A stretch of 64,000 nucleotides of DNA from Fragum whitleyi (taxonomy: Eukaryota; Mollusca; Bivalvia; Cardiida; Cardiidae): assembly GCA_948146395.1 (NCBI GenBank), contig OX411556.1, positions 34,424,411 to 34,488,410 on the forward strand, in the 5' to 3' direction. The notes below the pieces were generated by a model that was not told the DNA's origin, ran no database searches, and saw only the letters and a list, made by a program, of their open reading frames with translations. Of the stretch, positions 9,654 to 24,600 are shown in pieces. Position 1 is the stretch's first letter, and each line of letters starts with the position of its first letter. The position numbers and the translations under genes are program-made.

Positions 9654-12600
9654 ATGGCAGACGAAATAGAAGGATGTGCTGTTTTGGCAAAATCCTTAAA
9701 AGATCAGGTATTTTCTCAGTAATAAATGTTTAACACTGAAGTATTTCAATTATTTATACGTTTTGTAGTAGAAGCTTTTTTTTTTCTAAAAAAATTAAGT
9801 TGGAATGAGATTGTAGGACCAATGCGGAGAATTTTTGTTGTCAAAGGGCAGAAAGTGGGACGATCCATCAAGGGTCATATTTGAGATTTTTCGATGCACC
9901 ATTTTAAGATTTTTTTCATTAAACCACTTTCAGGGCTCATGTTTGTCCCTTGAACAAGGGGTTTGACCCTAAAAAATCTTAAAATTTCCTATTTTGACCC
10001 CTTGAAATTTCTACAAAAAGGGTCATTTTGACCCCTTGAGAGAAAAAAACTAAGTGTAAAAACTGGGTTATATGCTATATTTGCCTAATTCCGTGGGTAT
10101 TTCTAAAAATAGCTCTAGACAACTATGAAGACTATCAAAACAAAGAAATTTGGAGCTAGAAAATAACTTGCTCATTTTGTGTTTGTGTTGACACAGTCTA
10201 CTTATGTGTGACTCCCTTGCTTTAGGAATAATTGAACATTTTTATAAGGAACTATACATAACATATGAAAATCTCGGTTTTCCTTTATCTGTGGCCTGTC
10301 AAAAAAGTAGGTTAAGTTAAGAACAACACTGGGATGACACCTGAAGAAACCAGATGCTACACATGCATAGTATACTCCTTGACTCTATTACCGGGGGTCT
10401 TAATGCAAGTTGTCTGTGTTTAAGAATCTCTTGATTCTTCCTTAGAATATTTTATGTCATTACATAGCCATATCATTCCTTTATCAAACTCAGTACTTTT
10501 GTTTCTAGGAAAATGCATTTAACAATAGTCTTTGGTTGGAAACAACATGACCCTCAAGATTTGCCGGAACTACTTTTGTACCAATTACCGGTGTACTGAG
10601 GAAAACCTTCAAAGTTCACAAATTACAAACCCTTTTGTATTCTTTCTATACATCATATACATTCTTTGACCTATTTAGGTATAATTCATCATATATTTTT
10701 CTGTTCCAAACATTGCTTAACGTAAGTCTAACAAGAGAAATTCATACACCACCATGTCTAAATTTTTTCTCTGTAAAATAGTAAAATTGATATATGGATG
10801 CTATAAAATTTTAAATTGGATCCATCAGGGACCAACCTAGTTAAATTATTGTATGAAAAGGATTAACTAAAATTTTGAAACATTGTCTGAAGTATTTCTG
10901 TATTTGAAATTCAAAATTTATTACTACACTGGTAATTGGTATACCTCGGTAATAGGGTAACTGAGCATGTGTCTTAAGCCTTGCCCTTAAACTTGGACTT
11001 TATAAAAAATGTACATAAATACTAGAATCTGTTTATTTAGAAGACTACCATTTTTAAATTCAGAAATTCCGAAAATTTTAAATAAAAGATCGATTATGTT
11101 AAATTTTGATGGACCAATCTCATTTTTCAAAGCAAATTTGATCAAAACATATGAAAAATGCTTTCTCAGAATAATCTGTAAAGAAATTAAATGTTTCCTA
11201 TCTTTGTTCAATATCCTTTTTAATAGCCACGGATAAAAGACAACCCACGGCATATTAACCATATTACTCAAACTTGTGAATTGTTTAAAATTCTACTTAT
11301 TAATTTTTCCCTTTATCTGATAATATGATAAGAAATTTATGTCAATTCATACTGAATCCTTTAAAATTATACTCTCAATTTTCCCTTTCTGTTGATCTGA
11401 CCCCTTTAGAATGAGTTTTGACCCCCAGAGTTTCATGGTTTAGGAGTCTATGACTCCTTAATTTCAAACAGCAGTACAAGCCCTGAATATTATTGGATAA
11501 GCAAGCCAGACATTCAGTTCTCTTTGGAAAAGGAAACCAGCCCAGCTAAGATATGCCCAGAGGTATAAAAAAGTTAAACTTTATTAATCCAAAATGACTC
11601 CAAGGTCTTAAGGGACACAGGTTTTGTGAGTCTGGGACTCTCAAATCATAAGCCAGGACTCTAAAAATGATCTAGTGTGAGAGCCTAGGACCCTCTGTTG
11701 GAATTAACCACAGGAAAACTCAAAAGAATTGAAGACTGTTTAGAACAATCTTCAATTCTTTTCTATGTTTATTCCAAATGGAACATATCTATTCAATTAT
11801 TTGTGTTGATAAACCTAGAATTTTTTCAATATTTAAAAAACCCCATGAGGATAGATAAAAATAGTAGTCTTGATTTAAAGGAGGGACCCCAAACCTTGGC
11901 AAGGACCCCTATTAGCCTTTATAAATTATTATTATTAAGTCCTTGGGCCCCCATTTTGTTGATGTCCAATTAAAACCCTGCCACTCCAATAAGTACTCAC
12001 AAGATCTATTAGGTTTATTGCAGAATTTGCTGATTTGTTGAAGTCTTTTGAAAGTCAATTTTAGCTCAACTGTTTTCGAAGAAAGCCTGAGTTACTACTA
12101 TAGCACCTGTGTCGTTGTCATTGTTGTCATCATTATCAATTTTTGCGTTGTCATCCTCTTAAGAAAACTTTGAAATTTTGTGATATCTGATAATATTTGG
12201 TTCTACTGAAGGTATTCACTTGAAACTTGGCACACATGTTCACCATCAAAAGAGCAACCTGTACTATCAAAGTAGATACCTCTATGAAATTTTGCCCCCT
12301 TTTTAACCTATATTTTTTCACCATCCAGCACTCAACAGCCGAGTAGGCAATCATAGGTGGTGCTCTTCTATTACCTATATCTGTAGCCCTGATTGCAAAA
12401 GAAAAAAAATTGTGCTTGTTTAATCCTTTGTTGTTTAATAAAATTTTAGACCTGTCCAAATTCAAAGGTTTTGAAGATCAAAATTAAAAGTAGATTACAT
12501 TTGAAAAATAATTATTCAGTTAGGTAGAGAAATAGTGTGGAAAAAGAAGAAATTGCTTAAAAGAAGCAATTTCTTCTTTTTACACACTGTTTTCTCAATC

Positions 12601-15600
12601 ATAAAATCTCAGGCACATAAAAAACAGGGATTATACAGGAAAGGGTTAAATATGTGACCTGCCTGCTAAAAAGGGACTATCTGGGAAGTGCATAAAGTGT
12701 TGACACTAGTCAGACTGCATAAAATTGTTAAAACTTTTTCCATAAGGCTAATTTCCAGAATCTAGAATGATCATTTTACTTTCATGCATAAGAATTTTGG
12801 AAAAGCAATTTCCATTTATCTCTTAAATGGGAATAATTTCTCTTTCAAGCATTTATTTACAGGGTTCCACTTTTATAATGATCCCTTTTCATGTGAGGGA
12901 TCATATATTCATAAATTTTATTCACTCTTTCAGGGGGTGGAGTACATGTTTGGAATTGTTGGTATTCCAGTGATAGAAGTAGCCATGGCTGCACAGAAAG
13001 AGGGGATCAAGTTCATAGGAATGAGAAATGAGCAGGCTGTAAGATTAATTTGCTGATGATCATGTACTGTCAATCAATTTACCAATCAAATTATTTGTAC
13101 AGAGACAAAATTAGTACCAGTGGCGTGGAAAAAATACTTCTCTCCACTTGTCCTTAGACAAGTAAAAGTCAATTTCCTACTTGACTAAGATCAAAATGAA
13201 CTTGCCCACAAAAAATGAATTGATTTATATTGAGAAAAACATTGTTTTTAATGAAGAAAATGCGGTCACCCAGCATTTTCTTCATCAAAGACAATGTTTT
13301 CTCCCCGTTAAAACAAACGATAGGATGACTTTTCTACAAGATATTTTTAGAACTGTTTCAAGATTTGCTTGTCCATGGAAAAGTGGCCTAGAAAAATGTA
13401 CTTGCCCACAAGTGCAAAAGCCTGGGAATTCCACACCCCTGAGTACATTGTTGACCTCTGATATTGTTGTTTTTCTATTATTTCATATACTTTTTTTGCC
13501 GAGATTTTGAAAGCTGTGGGGGCCATATCTCCATGGTCTAAACAAAGTGGGAACAATTACCAGGGCTTTGGAACCAAGGAGTGTTGTCCCCTTAGTCTTA
13601 AAAACTGGGGACATTCATGATTTTTTTGGCAATAATGGTGCAAAAATACAGCCTTTGCAGATCACTGATAAATAAAATACTTAATACAGGAAGAGAGTAT
13701 GTATCATTTTTATGCCCTCTCATTGATAGATTTGTTGGGCATATTGTGTTACCAGTGTCTGTCAATTTGTCTGTCTGCAAAACTTAGCCTGTAAACTTAA
13801 CCTACATATTTTTAGCTCCACTGGCTGAAAGCCACTGGGGCTATTGTCATGGCGTTTTGTCCGTTGTGCGTCTGTCATGCTTCCGTCCGTCCGTGCGGTC
13901 GTAAACTTTTTCTTTAAAAATCTTCTCCTCAGAAACTACTGGATGAATTTCAACCAAACTTCACAAAAATGATCCTTGGGTGACCCTCTTTCAAGGTTGT
14001 TCAAGAAATTTGGATCGAATGAAAAACATGGATTTAATGGGTGTGGCTAACTTCCAAATATGGTAAAATGTGAGTTTTCTCAGTTTCTAATTGATGGATA
14101 CCAATTTAATCTTACATGAATGATCATTGGGTGACCCTTTATCAGTCTACCAAAAATTATTGTGATCGGATGAAAAATATGGATTTTATGGGCAGAGGTC
14201 ATTTCTCTATATGTTATATTGTGGAAACTTTGAAAATCATTTTCTCAGAATGTAAGTGGATGGATGTCAATCAAATTTCACTGGAATGATCCTTGAGTGA
14301 ACTTTTAGCAGTCTACCAAAAAATATTGTGATCGGATGAAAAATATGCATTTTATGGGCGGAGGTCATTTCTCTTTATGATATATAGTGAAACTTTCAAA
14401 GTCATTTTCTCAGAATGTAATTAATGGATATCAACCAAATTTCACTGGAATGATCCTTGAGTGAACCTTTATCATGCAGAGAAAAATTAATGTCATTGGA
14501 TGGAAAATATGTCTGTTATTGGCAGAGGTTGTTTCTCTATATATGTTATATAGTGGAAACTTTTAAAATCATTTCAACATCAATAGAACCCAAAATATCT
14601 TAAAATCTAGTCAAACCTTAGATTTGCTACTTCAAGAATTTCAAGCCTGTGGAGCGACTCAAGCCATTCATGGCTTTCTAGTCAATAACTACAACTACAA
14701 CCCTTTCAAGTTACACTGCTCTTTTTTTCATCTCATCAATCCCTATCTTTGAAGGTCAATATCATATGACAAGGTCAATATCAATTATTCAGGTCGAACT
14801 TCAAAATAAATTGCCTTCTCATGGGCATTGATTATCATTTTACAAACTTTTCTCTTTTTCTTTGAATATATACAAAAATTAATATGAAATATTACAAAAA
14901 CTGTTTGTAGGGCTGAATATGAATAACAGCTTAATATATCTCAAATAAAAAAAAATACGACATACTATACTTTTTTAGAAACCCTTTCAAGCAAAGTTTC
15001 ATTTTTATATTTACATACTTTTCAGGCATCATATGCAGCTTCAGCTATTGGCTACATGACTGGAAGGTATGTTTCTAACTAGAGTAAAAATCATAAAGGT
15101 AACTGTAAATGCATGTTTTTTTTCAAAATCATACTCTTTTTTTCACCTTAGACTTTCTTTGCAATTAAAGACCTGACAGTGGAGCGTCATGCCTTTGCCT
15201 GAAAAACCTAGGCGAACACACATGTTATAGTAATAATTTCTTTTGAAAGAACATACAAGCAATACTGAATCATGCATTTGAATTTAGAAAACTAAGTGCC
15301 CTTCATTGATATGCAGAAGTCTCTATTACCTTTAAACATTATTGGTATTGACTTAGAAAAAACATGGATCTCCTGTGTTTCAGACCAGCAGTATGTCTAG
15401 TTGTATCAGGTCCTGGATTGATCCATGCTCTAGCTGGGATGTCCAATGCTATGGAAAACTGCTGGTAAGTAGGTATTTTATCTTTGCTTCAGATATTGAT
15501 GGCTCAGTAGGAAACAGTTGTAACTGCCTATGAAATATAGGCAGTTACAACTATTTCAAGCTGATCCATTTATATATTTGTCTTAGATATTGATAATGCA

Positions 15601-18600
15601 ACAAATTGTACACAAGTCCTTACAACTTATACTAACCCCTATCAGTTATGCTTTATGAAGAACCTTGACCTAAGCTAAAATCTTACTTTTTTTGAGTAAT
15701 CAAGCATAGGCTCTATTTCTTGGCACCATTAGCTTTAAATTGAGAGGTGGGTTGTAATTGATAACCTACTTAAAATATATATAATGCTTTTAACTATAAA
15801 TCCCAGGTGGCCGCTGAGGACTTATGTGAGATAGCAGCTGGAGGCTAGGAAAGGATGTGATGGTGGTACTGGTGTGAGAAATACCAGGAAGGTGTAGGTG
15901 TTTCAGCCATTGCAATATAACTGAAAGATTGTTGAAAGCAGCGTAAAACCCCATTAAAAAAACCCAAACCAAACCCAAGCAATGATTGCTTTTGTTGGAT
16001 CATCTGTGAGGTTCAATAATCACATCTCGTGAATGCTTTAGTTTTCATGTTTAAAACTTTAATATTTAGTGTAGCAGCAGGAATTAAAAATTCTTGAAAT
16101 TCTTACTCATCCTGAACAACAAGAAAATATATTGCATTTCAGTGATAAATTTTCTAAAATTCTACCTGTCCTGCTCATATAGACAAAGATGAAAAAATCA
16201 TATCGGAAAATTCATATAGGACGAGCTAGCAGGTAGCATTCTCAAGTCATTGGCAGAAGCATGAATATGAATATCTAGCTATGATTTGACACTAACAACT
16301 TTTTGCTGCCAGCCTGAAAGACCTGTTAGCCAATAAAATAGCTCCTCTATAACAACAACAGATCCTGCATGAAAACCTTGCTTGATTTTAAACAATTTAG
16401 GCATTTAATTGCTAGGAAAAGATTGTTGGAAAAAATTGAAATTGCTTTTGATAGCAATTTCTTCTTTTCAACAATATTTCCCATTTGTTGATGCAAATTT
16501 TAGTATTGGACTAAAGATTTGAAATGCTAAGTACTGTTATTAACTGTAGGCCTGAAGGACCTGCAGCATGGTCACATCTACCAGTCCTTCCTAAAATACA
16601 CAGGTGTCGGGCCTGAGGACTAGTGTTAGTGTCAATACCTGGTCTGTGTTTTGTTTATAGGCCATTGATTGTGATAGGCGGATCATCAGAAAGGGATCAG
16701 GACAAAATGGGAGCATTCCAGGAATATCCACAAGTAGAGAGTGCTAGACTGTATTCTAAATTATCTTGTCAACCTAGCAGGATTGAGAGAATACCTTATT
16801 ATGTAGAAAAGGTAAGAATCATTCTTATAGGTAATCCACCCCAAAAGAAAAAGTAATTTTGATATTGATTTACAGTGTCCCAAGTTTGTATACAATGTAT
16901 ATGACAATTCATTACTGCTACCTTTAAGGCAGAAACGTTTAGTCAAATAGAAATATTAAGATATCTTCAGAAGCTTTGGGGCATTGAGCTAATTTCAAAA
17001 TTTCTACATTAAATTCTTCCAGAAACCCTTATATGAGATGCACTGATTAAAAAGTCACTTTTGAAAACAATGCTTGAAAAGAAAAGAAAAATATTTATAA
17101 CAAGAAATTTCTGCATTTTAATCAGGTAGCTACTTAAAGATTCTTTTGACATTCAGCAATCAGCAACTGTTTTAAAGGCACAGCGGCTGATCAGACCTTT
17201 AAATGGTGTCATTTTATACACAAATCAATGGGTCAAAGGCATTTACGAATGTTTTGCACTAACCAATTGAAATGATATTAGAGGAATATCACAAACATGT
17301 ACAAACAGGCGCCTTTGGGGAATCTTTTAAACCATTAATTTTGTTAGGATCCTAAAAAACCTTTATTTTGCTTGTCAAACCTATAAAGGCCTTTATTTTT
17401 TGCAAGAAAGCCTATTCATTATAAGTAAAATTTGAGGTACCAAGTATACTCAGTAACTAAGCATTGAATCAACATAAATGTTCCTAAAGTTTCTGTAATT
17501 GTCCACTTCTTTAAGTAAAAAGAGGACAAATGAATAAACTTTAAAGAATTATATTGATGTTTATGTAAGAAAAAAACTTTCTTAGTGTTTTATCTTCTGA
17601 CTTATTATCTATCATGCTAGAAACTTGGAAAAAAGATTAGAGTTTTTTTTGCATTTATTGCTCTCTTTTTTGTCTTATTGTCATGAAATAAGGCTTTATT
17701 TTGCCTGAAATAATATTTATGAAAAAAACCTATCCATAAGGGGGCATGTACAAACTAAATCTCTGTTTCAGGCATACAGAACCAGTATATATGGTAGACC
17801 AGGCCCGGTGTATATAGACATTCCTGGTAATTTTGTGATGAGCAAGGTGAACGAGAAATCTGTCAGATACCTACCCAAATGTCCCCCACCACCCTCAATA
17901 TGTGCTAGTCAACAGGATGTCAAGTATGCAGCTGATATTCTGTCAACCTCAAAGAAACCTCTTGTGATAGTTGGCAAAGGTAAGTAGAATATTTCAACTT
18001 TATGGAAAAAAAGGAAGAAAAGTAAAACATATTTTTTTCATTTTCCTCACGCTTTTACTACGCAATGCCTTACATGGAGTGGAAAGAAAAGAAACGCACA
18101 TTTTTAATTGAAGGGAAAAATTAACTTCAAGAAATATTTCACATTTATCTCTTGTGCAAGGATTGAAAGACAGTCAATTTCATTTATGGACTTCCTGACA
18201 TTTAGAACGGTATTTCAGTTACACCTAAATGATTATTATAATATGATATCAAATATTTACATAAGTAATTCTTTTTTTGACAAGAATTGGCAGGTACATA
18301 CATATTTTGAATAACAGAAAGGCCACAGAATTGAGAGGAAAACAGGTTTTAGTTGCGAGGTTTTGGTAGAAAATCAACGATAGGTTGTTTGTGTTGGGCC
18401 TGATTGAATATAACTCATTGTCATGCTGAATAAAAGCCTTGCATCTGCATTAATATCAAAGTGCTGATAACATTGGATGCACAAATCGTGAGTCAGTATT
18501 TATTTTGAAAATACTATTTTAAATTTTTCTGGTTTGAAAAGGAAAATCTGCAGATAAAAACTTATATCAGATTGCACATATGTGCAGGTTGACCTTTGTC

Positions 18601-21600
18601 TATAACTCCAAAGCAGGAATATTCAGGGATCTACATGACAAGGGTTAAAAAGTTTGTTTTCGTAAAGCACAATGCTGAATTCATTTATTATATATGTACA
18701 GGAGCTGCCTACGCCCAGTGTGAAAAAGAGTTAAAAACATTAGTAGAAGGATGTAGATTGCCTTTCCTACCAACCCCAATGGGCAAGGGAACCCTTCCGG
18801 ATGATCACCCTTTGTGTGTGGCCCCAGCTAGATCAAAGTAAGACAATTTTCTTAAAATTGATTTCGATATTTTAGCTGTTGTAAAAGAAAGAAACATTTT
18901 GAGAGGGTGAGAAGTATTGTTCCTAGTCAGACCCAAAGTATTCCAATTCTGATTAAAGTGCACCTCTATATTGTCCATCAGTCCATCCTTTTGTAAATCC
19001 ATATGTTTAAAGGTCTGTCTGTCCATCTGCAAACCCTAACCAACAATATTGGAATTTACAATTATTTTAAGTCTAGGTAGAACACTATTTTTGGCATGAT
19101 AATAGTTCTCATAGATGCACATCTTCAGATCCCATGGTCAAGGTCATGGGACAAGGTCAAGATCATCCGTCAAGGTCAAAGTTTGAAAAAAATGCTGTTT
19201 TTTTGAGTCAGTAGTATTTCATGAACACATCTTGTTAAAATAAGTATCAATTTTGAATTACTTTACTTGGTAAAATTCAAACAACTATAAATATGCTTGT
19301 TTAAAGAAATGATTTAAGTACTATATTTTTACATGAAATAATTGATGATAGCTTTCTGCAGTTAATGCTAGATTAGGATTTTTATTGTCTGTTGATGATT
19401 TTAATATGTGACCCGTCACACAAAAAGGAATCATCTGGGAGGTGTGTAAAGTGTCCACTCTGGTCAGATTGTACGATCTGTGCAGACAGACTTGGGTAAA
19501 AATTTTTAGCAAATAAAAAAGTATCTGAATCTGATATAATTAATCTACCTTCCTCATCCTTACAGACCTTTTGTCTCCCACCAATGGGTTGATATTCCTA
19601 GACTTATCTTGGATAACAGCTGTGGGCTAGGAAAGGATGTAAAGGTAGTACTAGTGTGAGAAATACCAGGGATCTACTGTAAGTAGCTCCAGTCGCCATG
19701 ATATAACTGAATGATTGTTAAAAGTGCTGTTAAATTCAATTCAAATACACAATGTAAATAAATCTACTATCCTATATTATTTTTTTATGAAATCCATCTC
19801 CTGTTGACCTATGCTGTATCCAATCTTTTTTCCAAATGTATATTTTATAGAGTTTCCAGATATTTAGTGGCAGTCTTATATAATCTATAACCTTACACCA
19901 TTGAGAAATTCATGTATGAGTTCATGAAAATGAAGTTATGATTCAAGTTTCTATATATAGCTTACAATCTAGAATTTGACTTGACAATAAAGGTTATAAG
20001 GACCTTTGTTTTGGACTTAGTGGCCATATTAACCCTGTCATTCTAAAAGGATTTAATCTAGATAAAACCTTGCACAACAAAAAATTGTTTTGAAAAGTAG
20101 CTTGTAAAAAGTATTATAACACAATGGTGTAAAATGCATATATGAAATAAGAAGAAATAACATAGATCTTCTATTCGCAATAAAATTCATATGTCATGTG
20201 TTTAAACAGTGTACAACGATAGCTCCACCCATTTTTAGCTCCACTGGCCGTGCATGCGTGGGTGCATAAACTTTTCTTTAAGCATCTTCTCCTCCTCCTT
20301 CTAAACCAATGGGTAAAGTGTTCCTTGGGTGACCCTTTTCAAAACATTGGTGGTGAAATTTTGATTGGCCCATAAATGTGGGTATGGCAGGGTGGGGCTT
20401 TTTTTCAACCTGAAACCTCTGAACAACAATTTCCTTCTAAACCAATTTGTCGATTTCAATGAATTTTTACCAGAATGTTCCTTGGGTGACCTTTTTCAAA
20501 AATTGGTTGCCAAATATTGATTGACCTATGAATATGGGTGTGGCAGGGTAGGGCTTATTTTGAGCCTGAAATCTTTGAATGACATCTTTTCCTTAACCAT
20601 GGGGCCAATTTCAATGAAATTTTACCAGAATTTTCCTTGGGTGACCCTTTTCAAAAAAAATTGTGGCAAAATTTTAATTGGCAGGATAGGGCTAATTTGA
20701 GCACAAAATCTTTGAATGACAACTTCTCCTTAACCAGTGGGCAGATTTCAATGAAACTTTACCAGAATGTTCTTTGGGTGAACCTTTTCAAAAATCATTA
20801 GCAAAATTTTGATTTGTCCATAAATATGGATGTGGCAGGGTAGGACTTATTTTGAGCCCAAAATCTTTGAACAACATCTCCTCCTTAAACCACTGGGCCG
20901 ATTTCAATAAGACTCTACCAGAATGTTCCTTTGGGTGACCCTTTTCAAAATTTTGATTGGTGCATAAATATTGGCATGGCAGGATGGGACTGATTTTGAG
21001 CCCAAATTCTATAAAAGACATCTACTCCTGAGTCACTGGGCAAGTTTCAATGAAACTTTAGCAGACTGTTCCTTTGATGACCCTTTTCAAAAATTGTTCG
21101 CAAAATTTTGAATTACTCAAAGATATTGGTGTGGAAGAGGGGGGCTTATTTTGAGTCTCCTCAGTAATGAATGGGTGGACAGGGTTTATTATCATTTTAA
21201 ATTCTTGGAAAAACATCTCTTCTTTAACAATAGGCAAATGTGAATGGAACTTTGCCGGAAAGTTACTTTGATGAGATCCACTGGACCAATAAAATTCAGA
21301 TGAGCTGTTAAGGGCCATTCTGGCCCTGTTGACTTGTTTTTAAATTCTGATTGTTCTTTTTCAGAATTCTTTGTATTTGGCATTATGATGCATGTCATGG
21401 AAAAAGGGGCCTCTTTTTAAATTTCCTTATAAACTTCCATGTCTTATTGAGTTTCTCATTGATTGGTATTTGAAAGCCAGTGGAGTGGTACGGGCCCTCT
21501 TGGGCCTCTTGTTTACTCAATGTCATATTAAGCACAAACATTGATTCTTTTGACGTCATATAACCCACATGCTAAATGATGTGCTTTGCTTTCTGTATAA

Positions 21601-24600
21601 TTCTCCCAAAGTCAATACCATTACTTCTTCATTAATATACCCAGGAAAATGTTTTAATACAATTTTACGTTCAGAATAGGGTAATTACCCTAATTTCAGA
21701 TTTGTGATCGTGTTATAATGGATATAATTTCATTTTCACTATGGTTGATGAATAAAGTCTGATTGGGGCTTGATTTATATGCAAAGCAAAATCTGCCCTC
21801 AGATTTTACCATTGTTTGTTAACCCTTATCATGCTCAACATGGAATATTACAGTACTTCCACAACATCTTTTCCTAGCAACACCTGCCGTCCCACTTAAG
21901 TTTATGCTTATTTAACCATCGATGGGAAACAAATGTTGGTAAGGATATAGATGGCTTAGTGTGAAACAGTTGTAACTGCCTATAAACACAGGGTTCAACA
22001 CTAAGGGGAGTTCGCGAGTCTGAGACTCCTTGTTTACCAGTTGGACTCCTTTGATTTGCAAGTTAGGAGTCTGCTGGACTCCAAGGGATGAAAGGAAATA
22101 TTTTGAAAAACAAATGCACAAAACTTGTTGAAGAAAACATTTGCTTGCATCCTGTATTGTTTTGAGAAAAAAACTCTTCTTTGGTAGAACATTGTGGAAA
22201 AAAAAGAAATTGCTTATAACAAGCAATTTCTTCTTTTTCACAATGTTCTCCCATTATGATAATTTTGACTTCTTACTTTGAGCATGGAGTCCTTGATTTC
22301 ATGTGTTAGGAGTCCTTTTGACTCTTAAATCTCAAGAGTTAGTGTCGACACCTGAAACATATAGGTAGTTACAACTGTTCTCACTGATCCATTGATATGT
22401 GCAGCTGCCAGAGATCAAGTCCATGACACCCCATGATTGCAGATTGGGAGTTTGCTGCACTACAAACTGGTCTATTGCAATAATTGTTGATGAAAGTCAC
22501 ACATTGGCTCCTATAGACAGGGGTGTGGAATTCCCATGCCCGACTTGTCCGACACGGGTATTTCTAACTGCGGACAAGTACATTTTTCTTTACCACTTAT
22601 CCTTGGACAAGTAAATTTTGAACAATTTTGGAATGGTACTTGATAAAGGTAATAGATTAATAATCCAAATATTTGTATCAGAAGGTAGAAAATATTGTTT
22701 TCAATGAAGAAAATGCTGGGTCCAGCAATTTCTTCCTTAAAAAACAATAATTTCACTTTTTCATCTACTGGTATTCCCTTTTTGCTGTGGACAAGTTCAT
22801 GCTGATCCTGGACAAGAAGAAAATCGTGTTATACTTCACCAGGGACAAGTACAGTAAATGCGTTTTTCCACATCCCTGCTATAGGTTTCATTCATGTTCT
22901 TGTATGTAAATTGTATTTTCCACACTTCAGAGCCCTTCAAGATGCTGATGTTATTTTATTACTTGGTGCAAGACTCAACTGGATTCTACACTTTGGTGCT
23001 CCACCTAGATTTAAACCGGATGTCAAGATAATACAGGTAAATATTTTGTTTTGGTTGCTGTCAGACTATCTTTCAAAAGGTCCCTGGTCCCCAACAGCAG
23101 CACTCATCTTTTCTGACTATTTGTCTCTCTCCAATGAGATGATAATTGTAGACCTATGTGGGATAGCAGCTGGAGGCTAGATGTGATGGTGGTACCGGTG
23201 TGAGAAATAACAGGAATCAATTGTTAGGTGCTCTAGTGACCCTGATATAACTGAAAGATTATTGAAAGCAGTGTTCAAGCCCATGCAAACAAAAATGATC
23301 CTTTTGGAATCTCAATTATAGACAATGTCAATTAGACAAATGAGAAAGGTAAATAAACAACTCCTCACTTTTCAACATTAATGATACTGTTTAAGAAGTT
23401 CCAACCAAGAAACATGAAACACTGAGACTTCAAGGTATTTAAGAAGTACTACAAGTACTAATTGGAAATTGGATTGCATTTGTTTGGCTTATTAGAGCTA
23501 AAGATCTCTTATAATTTACTAGTGAAGCAAAACAATAGCATGGCTTTGCCTACATTCAGGGCATATAAATAAACAAAACATTGGAAAAGAAAATGTCTCA
23601 AAAATCAAAGGAAATTAAGGGTCAACATAAACTATTTCCCAATCTGTTTTTCAAAAGAATTCCCTAGGAATCCCTACTTGTTACAATGAGGATCCCTTTG
23701 AATATTCAGGGATCCCTTCCTTCATTTAGATATGTAGAATTCTAAAGAAATATCAAGATAAAGCATAGGTAGGTGATATTTTGGGAGCCATGGGTTCTAA
23801 TTTCACTTTGTTCCTCACAAATTGAAAGAACATGGTGAAATTAGAACCTTACCTTAAAAAAAACATGATGAAAAAACATGATAAAATCAGGTTGAAAGAA
23901 CACCTAAATCTTATTGATACAGTTAAAAGCATCGTGAATTTAACACTCATTCCAATCAAAATTATTCTAAATCATTCACCCAGCGCTACATTCATTCATT
24001 CCATACACTCACTCAAATGGATAAAAAATGCTCTGAAATCATTAGAAAACATTTTGAAATCGTTCAAGAGGATGAACATTTAATTCAAATTGATTAAATT
24101 ATTCTACAGTTTTTTTGGCTGGTGCTGATTTTAACAGTGTCTGATTGGTCCATGTAGACACAAAAAACAGAAAAGTATGGATATTTTAACAAAATAAGCA
24201 ATATTAGATCCCCCCCCTTCAATTTCACTCAAAACTCACTCCACACACTCATTCAATTTTCATTCCAAAATCATTCCAAAGCTACTCATCTTGTCAAATG
24301 CATGATGTTCTTAAATGTATAGAGAGATCCTGACAGAGTCCCTTACTTTGAACTAATGGTTACCCACCCAAAATTGTTGATATCCTCGGGATCCCATGAC
24401 ATTGTGTCAAACCCCTGGAAACTTGAAATTAAATTTTGTTTGTTTGAATGAGGTTTTATGCCACTGTCAACAATCTTTTAGTTATATTGCGGCCTCTGGA
24501 GCACCTAACAACGGATTCCTGGTATTTCTCTTACCAGTACTACCATCACATCCTTTCCTAGCCTCCAGCTGCTATCTCATGTAGGTCTACAAATAATCAA

